This document shows positions 5,821 through 10,440 of a stretch of 10,440 nucleotides of DNA, piece by piece. The translations under genes were made by a program, and so were the position numbers. Within the stretch, counting starts at the first letter, position 1. Each line of letters opens with the position of its first letter. This DNA comes from an uncultured Lachnospiraceae bacterium. Lineage in GTDB: Bacteria > Bacillota > Clostridia > Lachnospirales > Lachnospiraceae. Under the pieces are notes generated by a model that worked only from the letters and a program-made list of their open reading frames with translations, had not been told where the DNA came from and did not search any database. The DNA is taken from contig CAJUJM010000015.1 in NCBI GenBank assembly GCA_910586755.1, forward strand, positions 1 through 10,440, given 5' to 3'.

Positions 5821-7158
5821 ATGAAACAAGAAATTCAATTATGGGAACATTTTACTTACAGAAAATTATTCCGCTTCTGTATCCCATCCATTATTATGAT
5901 GGTATTTACCTCCATTTATGGTGTGGTAGACGGACTTTTCGTCTCCAATTATGTGGGGAAAATTCCTTTTGCCGCCATTAATCTGGTAATGCCCTTTATT
6001 ATGATCTTAGGCGGAGTGGGATTTATGATCGGAACCGGAGGCAGCGCCCTGGTGGCCAAAACCTTGGGAGAGGGAAAAAAGGAGAAAGCCCATCAGTATT
6101 TTACCATGATGATCTATTTCACACTGATTTTGGGCATCCTGCTTTCTTTGCTGGGATTTGCAGGAATCCGCCCCATTGCCCTGGCATTGGGAGCAACAGA
6201 AGGGATGTTGGAGGAGTGTGTGATTTATACCAGAGTTGTAATGGTATTTAACACTGCCTTTATGCTTCAGAATGTGTTCCAAAGTTTTTTAATTACTGCA
6301 GGAAAGCCTAAGCTGGGCCTGGCGGCAACGGTGGCGGCAGGATTTACCAATATGATTTTAGACGCCCTTTTTATTGCGGTCTTTCGCTGGGGAGTTGCCG
6401 GGGCGGCATTGGCAACAGGAATCAGCCAGTGTGTAGGAGGAATCTTGCCTCTCATCTATTTTTTGCGGCCCAATACCAGCCTGCTGCGCCTTACCAAAAC
6501 CAGGATGGAAAAAAACATCCTTTTACGCACCTGCGCCAATGGTTCTTCTGAGCTGATGACCAATATTTCTTCCTCCATTGTCAGTATGCTGTATAATTTT
6601 CAGCTGATCCGCATTGCAGGGGAAAATGGCGTGGCGGCTTATGGCGTCCTTATGTACGTTCAGTTTATTTTTATTGCTATTTTTATCGGCTATGCAATCG
6701 GAACCGCGCCCATTATCGGTTACCATTACGGCGCCGGAAATCACAGCGAATTAAAGAATATGCTGAAAAAAAGTCTCTGGCTTATGAGCATTGCCGGTAT
6801 TATCATGATGGCGCTGGCACAGGTTCTGGCCGGGCCTTTGGCAAAGATTTTCGTGGGATATGACCAGGAGCTGTTTGAAATAACCAGGCATGCGTTTCAG
6901 GTATTTTCCTTCTCCTTTATTTTGGCCGGAATCAATATTTTTGTATCTTCCTTTTTTACGGCCCTTAACAACGGTGGTGTATCTGCGGCAGTGGCCTTTC
7001 TTAGGACCCTGGTATTCCAGATGCTATCTGTGCTGATCCTCCCAGTGTTTCTGGGGATTGACGGGATTTGGCTGGCCATTACTGTGGCGGAGGTGTGCGC
7101 CTTTTTCATCTCCGTTATGTTCCTCCTCCTGAAACAGAAACAGTATCACTATTTTTAA
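5821..7158 (+). CDS. MATE-family multidrug/cation antiporter
   Basis: A 445-residue integral membrane protein of typical MATE length, with about 12 hydrophobic segments in two homologous halves. Recognisable family elements are VDGLFVSNYVG (36-46), GTGGSALVAKTLGEG (71-85) and AGKPKLGLAATV...NMILDALF (160-184), with acidic residues D37 and D181 in the membrane region. It resembles the MepA-like branch, which uses a sodium or proton gradient to export cationic drugs; the actual substrate and ion are not readable. The ATG at 5821 is the first possible start, as an in-frame TAA occurs at 5815. The ribosome site AAAGGA (5801-5806) is 14 bases upstream, a rather long spacer that may lower expression. 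It is co-transcribed with the MarR gene. No clear terminator follows. Confidence 0.93.
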   Translation: MKQEIQLWEHFTYRKLFRFCIPSIIMMVFTSIYGVVDGLFVSNYVGKIPFAAINLVMPFIMILGGVGFMIGTGGSALVAKTLGEGKKEKAHQYFTMMIYFTLILGILLSLLGFAGIRPIALALGATEGMLEECVIYTRVVMVFNTAFMLQNVFQSFLITAGKPKLGLAATVAAGFTNMILDALFIAVFRWGVAGAALATGISQCVGGILPLIYFLRPNTSLLRLTKTRMEKNILLRTCANGSSELMTNISSSIVSMLYNFQLIRIAGENGVAAYGVLMYVQFIFIAIFIGYAIGTAPIIGYHYGAGNHSELKNMLKKSLWLMSIAGIIMMALAQVLAGPLAKIFVGYDQELFEITRHAFQVFSFSFILAGINIFVSSFFTALNNGGVSAAVAFLRTLVFQMLSVLILPVFLGIDGIWLAITVAEVCAFFISVMFLLLKQKQYHYF

Positions 7159-7178
7159 CATAATATTCCCTAATCCAA

Positions 7179-7207
7179 TTGAAGAAATAGAGAAGATGTG
7201 ATAAAAT
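7179..7207 (+). promoter_or_regulatory. Predicted promoter of the HD/Hsp90-like gene
   Basis: TTGAAG (7179-7184) and TAAAAT (7202-7207) are separated by 17 bp. Each hexamer matches consensus at four to five positions. The start would be near 7214, giving a leader of about 40 bases that is very AT-rich. The lack of a terminator after the MATE gene means read-through is also possible. Confidence 0.5.
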
Positions 7208-7252
7208 AATTAATAAGCACATATTTAATATCGAAGAATTGGAGGGGAGATT

Positions 7253-10200
7253 ATGGGATACGAAGAATCTTATCCGTTTAACATGCCGCTGACATTGGAG
7301 AAACACTTTGAAAGGCTGGCAGAAAGTTATCCTGGAGTGAAGGAGCTCCACAGCCTCTGGATCCTTTTAAAGGAGCGGATCGAAAAGCATTTAAGCAGTT
7401 CAAGAGGCGTATTTGTAACCTACAGTCTCCACGACGAAAGCCACAGCCGTTCTATCATCCATATTATTGAGCGATTTTTGGGAGAAGAGAGAATCAAAAA
7501 GCTTTCTGCCACCGATACTTATATGCTTCTGGTTTGTGCCTATGCCCATGACTACGGAATGGCCCAGACTGCCAATAAAATATACGAGATTCTGGGAAGC
7601 CCTGAATTTGAAAGTTTTTTGAAAGATATCGATGATCATCAATATGAGCTGGATAATGAGGATGCGAAGGCAGTTAAAAATCTCCTGTTTCATTTAAATG
7701 AGAATAAGCCTAATATTCCCCTCAAGGAGATGTATAATTCTATTACATTTGCAATTCAGCTCTATTTGCGCCAAAGGCACTGGAAGGATATTGGAGGAAT
7801 CAAGGAGAACTTTCAGGGGCTGTTTAAAGAGCATGTAAAAGGACGGTTTGTCCAAGGCTCAGAAGGCATTATTGAGATTTGCATGTGCCATGGGCAGTCT
7901 TTTCACTCCCTGTTTCATTTGAGCCAGCGTTCAAACGGGATCGTGGGGGATGAATTTCATCCCCGGTTTATCGCTGCAATGCTGAGATTAGGGGATCTTC
8001 TGGATTTAGATAACTCCAGATTTCCTTATTGGTTTGGCATAGAAGTTGATTCAGGCCGAAAATTCCTTCCAGCCCGGTCAGTGGCACACTTTCGCAAGCA
8101 TGAATCCATCTCTCATGTGTTGATTACCAATAAGCGGATTGAGATACGGGCAGACTGCAAATCAGACGGAGAGGACTGTGAAGAGGCAGCTTTGGTTTCT
8201 CAATGGACCAACCTTTTGGCAGAGGAATGCAGACAGTTGGTAACTCATTGGAACGAAATTGTCCAACCAGATTTTGGAAGGCCTCCCAGTAATTTGGATA
8301 TTCGGATTTTTGTAGACGGAAAGCCCTATGAGTCTTCTAAAAAAGAGCTGAAGATGGAAATGTCTCAGGAGCGGGTGATGTCCCTGCTGGAAGGAACCAG
8401 CATTTATCGGAACAAATATGTGGGGATCCGTGAGATTATCCAGAATGCTGTTGATGCATCTTTGTTACAGATGTGGACTGACATTATCCAGAACCAGTAT
8501 CTCTCCTACGGACTTTCCAAAGATGCCGTAAAAGACGGTTTAAACCTGTTGGATCTGGATGAAAAGAAGAGAATTGCTATTTTCGGAAACTATAACATTA
8601 CAGTGGAAGTGATCCGGGACAAAAAGGAGAAGAAAGTTTTTGTAGTGGTTAAAGATAAGGGGATTGGAATTACTAAGGAGGATGTTCCGTTTCTCTCGGA
8701 AATCGGATCCAGCAAAGAGAAAAATATGCGCCTTTTGAACCTGGCTTCTAAGATGCCACCATGGCTTAAGCCATCAGGAGTATTTGGCATCGGACTTCAA
8801 TCGGTATTTCAGCTGACAGACCGAATCGACTTTTACACCAGGCTCCACAATATGCCGGAACGAAAAATTTCTTTATATTCCTACGGAAAGAATCGTGGAA
8901 AGGTGGTAGTAAATGAAGTTCCCTCCAATGAGGACGGAATGTATTTTGAGAATTCTATACCGGGAACGAATGTAAAATTTGCCATAGAGCCGCGGAAACT
9001 CCTGGGGAATAAGAAGGGAAAGATTCAAAAGGACAGCCTGGTTTATTATGATCCGGAGTTTGACACAGAAGATGAGCTGGATATGATATTTGCGGAAATC
9101 AGCAGGGCCTGTGAGGACGAAATCAAAAGCTCGAAAAGTGATTATTTTAATATTTTCTTTCGGACGATACGTATTGACGAAAACGGAAAGGATCATCCCA
9201 GCGAGAAAAAATGCTTGCGGAGAAGCTATTTTTATGTTAACAAGAGTTCGGACGGGGCCGGATATAAGAGACATGGATTTGGAGAAAACTTTAATACCGT
9301 ATTTGAGGGAAATGAGAAACCCTTTAGTTTTATAAATAATATGGCATATTATTGGGATGAGGAAGCCTGCCGCTGCTATTGGCTGACCCTCCGTCCATGT
9401 ACGATCCAGGAGACAGGGGGAGTAAAAAAGGTATATCTGCCAAAGCCGGTGCCAAACCTGTATGAAATCAGCTATAAATTTAACAAGCTGTCTGACGCGA
9501 CTGCCGTATACCGGCCCTGGAAGAGGATCCGGAATCTTCACGCAGGCTTTCTGAAATGGAGGATCGAAATTCTGGACGATAATCCAACCCGCTATTTAAA
9601 CATTGATCGGGACCGTCTCAGAGAAGGGGCTTTATATGATGATGAACTCCTGGAGGTAAGGCAGAAAATTTTAGAGAGATGGTGTGATTTTTTCAGCAGC
9701 GGATGGGAGAAAGACCCCATTGGCGAGGAAAAAAATAGAAACGGATTAAAAAGGCAGCCCGCTATATTGTTGTCTTTAATCCTTTTATTTTATCAAAGCG
9801 TATCAGAAGAACGGTTTCAAAAGTTTATTCAGCCTTATCAGAGCTTTGTGGAGGAACTAAATCTGGTGTTGGGAGACGGAGAGATTCCCATTACCTACCT
9901 CTGGGATTCCAAACGGCTGTTTCGTGCAGAATATGGTTCCAGAAGTGAAGAAGTGGATCTTCCAAGGAAGTTTTTATCTCTTTTGTCCGAATATTCCTTC
10001 AAAGAGGCAACAAAAATAAGTTGTGAAACGGTTAGTCATCTTCCCCACAGGCTGGTGCATATTAATGAAATTTTTCTTCAGAAAGACTTAAAACTGACGT
10101 ACCAGTTTTACCTTCATATGCCGGGAGATGAGCCGTATCCTATTCAGATGACTGAGGCGGCCAAGCTGTATGACTATATGAAGCTTTTTGACCCTTATTT

Positions 10201-10440
10201 GGATCGCCCTGTCAATCTGGACTGTGCCAGTATTCAGAAAAAGGTGTTAAAACCCGATGCGGATTATCCCCATTTGCTGCTTCCCTGCTATCCCCACACC
10301 TTCCGTCAGGGGAGAAATTTCGGTTCTAATCTGGACCGGTGTATCAGATGGTATATCCTGTCCCCATTTGATAAAGATGCCGCCAATATTATTCGGAAAG
10401 GGTTAGAGAGCAAAGAAGGAGTTTCTGAAGAAATCCTGAA
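7253..10440 (+). CDS. HD phosphohydrolase-like domain fused to Hsp90-type GHKL ATPase (3' truncated by window edge)
   Basis: The frame runs open from ATG 7253-7255 to the window end, 1062 codons without a stop, so the C-terminus is missing. A GGAGGGG site (7241-7247) lies 5 bases upstream. Residues about 55-255 look like an HD domain: H60-D61-x-x-H64 (YSLHDESHS), H99-D100 (AYAHDYGM) and D248 in MLRLGDLLDLD, plus MCHGQSFHS at 211-219. Residues about 385-580 form an Hsp90-like ATP site: REIIQNAVDAS (393-403, with E394, N398, D401), KDKGIGITKED (467-477, with D468, G470, G472), SEIGSSKEKN (482-491, lid), SGVFGIGLQSVF (508-519) and PGTNVKF (570-576). LNIDRDRLRE (782-791) resembles the Hsp90 middle-domain segment carrying the ATP-contacting arginine. 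Residues about 800-1062 are unassigned. No membrane segments are apparent. A conflict or stress role is only a guess. Confidence 0.85.
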   Translation, partial: MGYEESYPFNMPLTLEKHFERLAESYPGVKELHSLWILLKERIEKHLSSSRGVFVTYSLHDESHSRSIIHIIERFLGEERIKKLSATDTYMLLVCAYAHDYGMAQTANKIYEILGSPEFESFLKDIDDHQYELDNEDAKAVKNLLFHLNENKPNIPLKEMYNSITFAIQLYLRQRHWKDIGGIKENFQGLFKEHVKGRFVQGSEGIIEICMCHGQSFHSLFHLSQRSNGIVGDEFHPRFIAAMLRLGDLLDLDNSRFPYWFGIEVDSGRKFLPARSVAHFRKHESISHVLITNKRIEIRADCKSDGEDCEEAALVSQWTNLLAEECRQLVTHWNEIVQPDFGRPPSNLDIRIFVDGKPYESSKKELKMEMSQERVMSLLEGTSIYRNKYVGIREIIQNAVDASLLQMWTDIIQNQYLSYGLSKDAVKDGLNLLDLDEKKRIAIFGNYNITVEVIRDKKEKKVFVVVKDKGIGITKEDVPFLSEIGSSKEKNMRLLNLASKMPPWLKPSGVFGIGLQSVFQLTDRIDFYTRLHNMPERKISLYSYGKNRGKVVVNEVPSNEDGMYFENSIPGTNVKFAIEPRKLLGNKKGKIQKDSLVYYDPEFDTEDELDMIFAEISRACEDEIKSSKSDYFNIFFRTIRIDENGKDHPSEKKCLRRSYFYVNKSSDGAGYKRHGFGENFNTVFEGNEKPFSFINNMAYYWDEEACRCYWLTLRPCTIQETGGVKKVYLPKPVPNLYEISYKFNKLSDATAVYRPWKRIRNLHAGFLKWRIEILDDNPTRYLNIDRDRLREGALYDDELLEVRQKILERWCDFFSSGWEKDPIGEEKNRNGLKRQPAILLSLILLFYQSVSEERFQKFIQPYQSFVEELNLVLGDGEIPITYLWDSKRLFRAEYGSRSEEVDLPRKFLSLLSEYSFKEATKISCETVSHLPHRLVHINEIFLQKDLKLTYQFYLHMPGDEPYPIQMTEAAKLYDYMKLFDPYLDRPVNLDCASIQKKVLKPDADYPHLLLPCYPHTFRQGRNFGSNLDRCIRWYILSPFDKDAANIIRKGLESKEGVSEEIL

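Noticed and set aside
5807..5824. Five-codon frame ATG 5807 overlapping the MATE start
   Set aside because: Its ATG directly abuts the only ribosome site, leaving no spacer, so translation is unlikely.
7174..7243. Inverted repeat TCCAATT/AATTGGA flanking the leader of the HD/Hsp90-like gene
   Set aside because: The left arm overlaps the predicted -35 box and would not be in the transcript; seven AT-rich pairs with a 56-base gap may be chance.
8873..9541. 222-codon minus-strand frame opposite the HD/Hsp90-like gene
   Set aside because: It is the mirror of conserved GHKL-protein coding sequence with no ribosome site or recognisable domain.

Overview
This window looks like chromosomal DNA of a Gram-positive Clostridia species, most likely a Lachnospiraceae-type gut bacterium. 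That rests on moderate GC, strong AGGAGG-type ribosome binding sites, TTG and GTG starts, a PAS-GGDEF-PAS-PAS protein, and a truncated Rpn/PD-(D/E)XK protein with the (EKGI)n tail common in that group. The lineage is my inference from sequence style; no ribosomal RNA or marker gene is present.

Layout, left to right. (1) Bases 2-637: the C-terminal part of an Rpn-like putative transposase/nuclease, cut by the window edge and ending in a perfect five-copy EKGI repeat. (2) Bases 753-2501: a cytoplasmic sensor-type diguanylate cyclase with the GGDEF domain between an N-terminal PAS and two C-terminal PAS domains. It ends in a strong two-tier terminator at 2488-2541. (3) Bases 2544-4397, minus strand: a membrane-anchored alpha/beta hydrolase fused to a multi-pass membrane domain. 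(4) Bases 4398-4668: a divergent control region with a perfect 13-bp inverted repeat over the likely hydrolase promoter and a good promoter for the next gene. (5) Bases 4669-5193: a MarR-family regulator starting at TTG, with its own terminator at 5210-5263. (6) Bases 5273-7158: a near-consensus promoter carrying two related operator boxes, a second MarR regulator, and a MATE multidrug exporter 28 bp downstream, forming a self-regulated drug-efflux operon. (7) Base 7253 to the window end: a very large open frame (at least 1062 codons, running off the edge) that joins an HD phosphohydrolase-like domain to an Hsp90-type GHKL ATPase. It also has an Hsp90-like LNxxRxxL segment about 385 residues beyond the ATP-site glutamate.

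How the genes relate. Three regulatory units are readable from DNA: a MarR gene divergent from a membrane hydrolase with a palindrome between them; a MarR-MATE operon with paired operators; and the HD/Hsp90-like gene with its own plausible promoter but no clear terminator separating it from the MATE gene. The HD/Hsp90-like protein is the most unusual content. It has the architecture expected of a conflict or stress-response ATPase, but its role cannot be established here, and its C-terminus and downstream partners lie outside the window.
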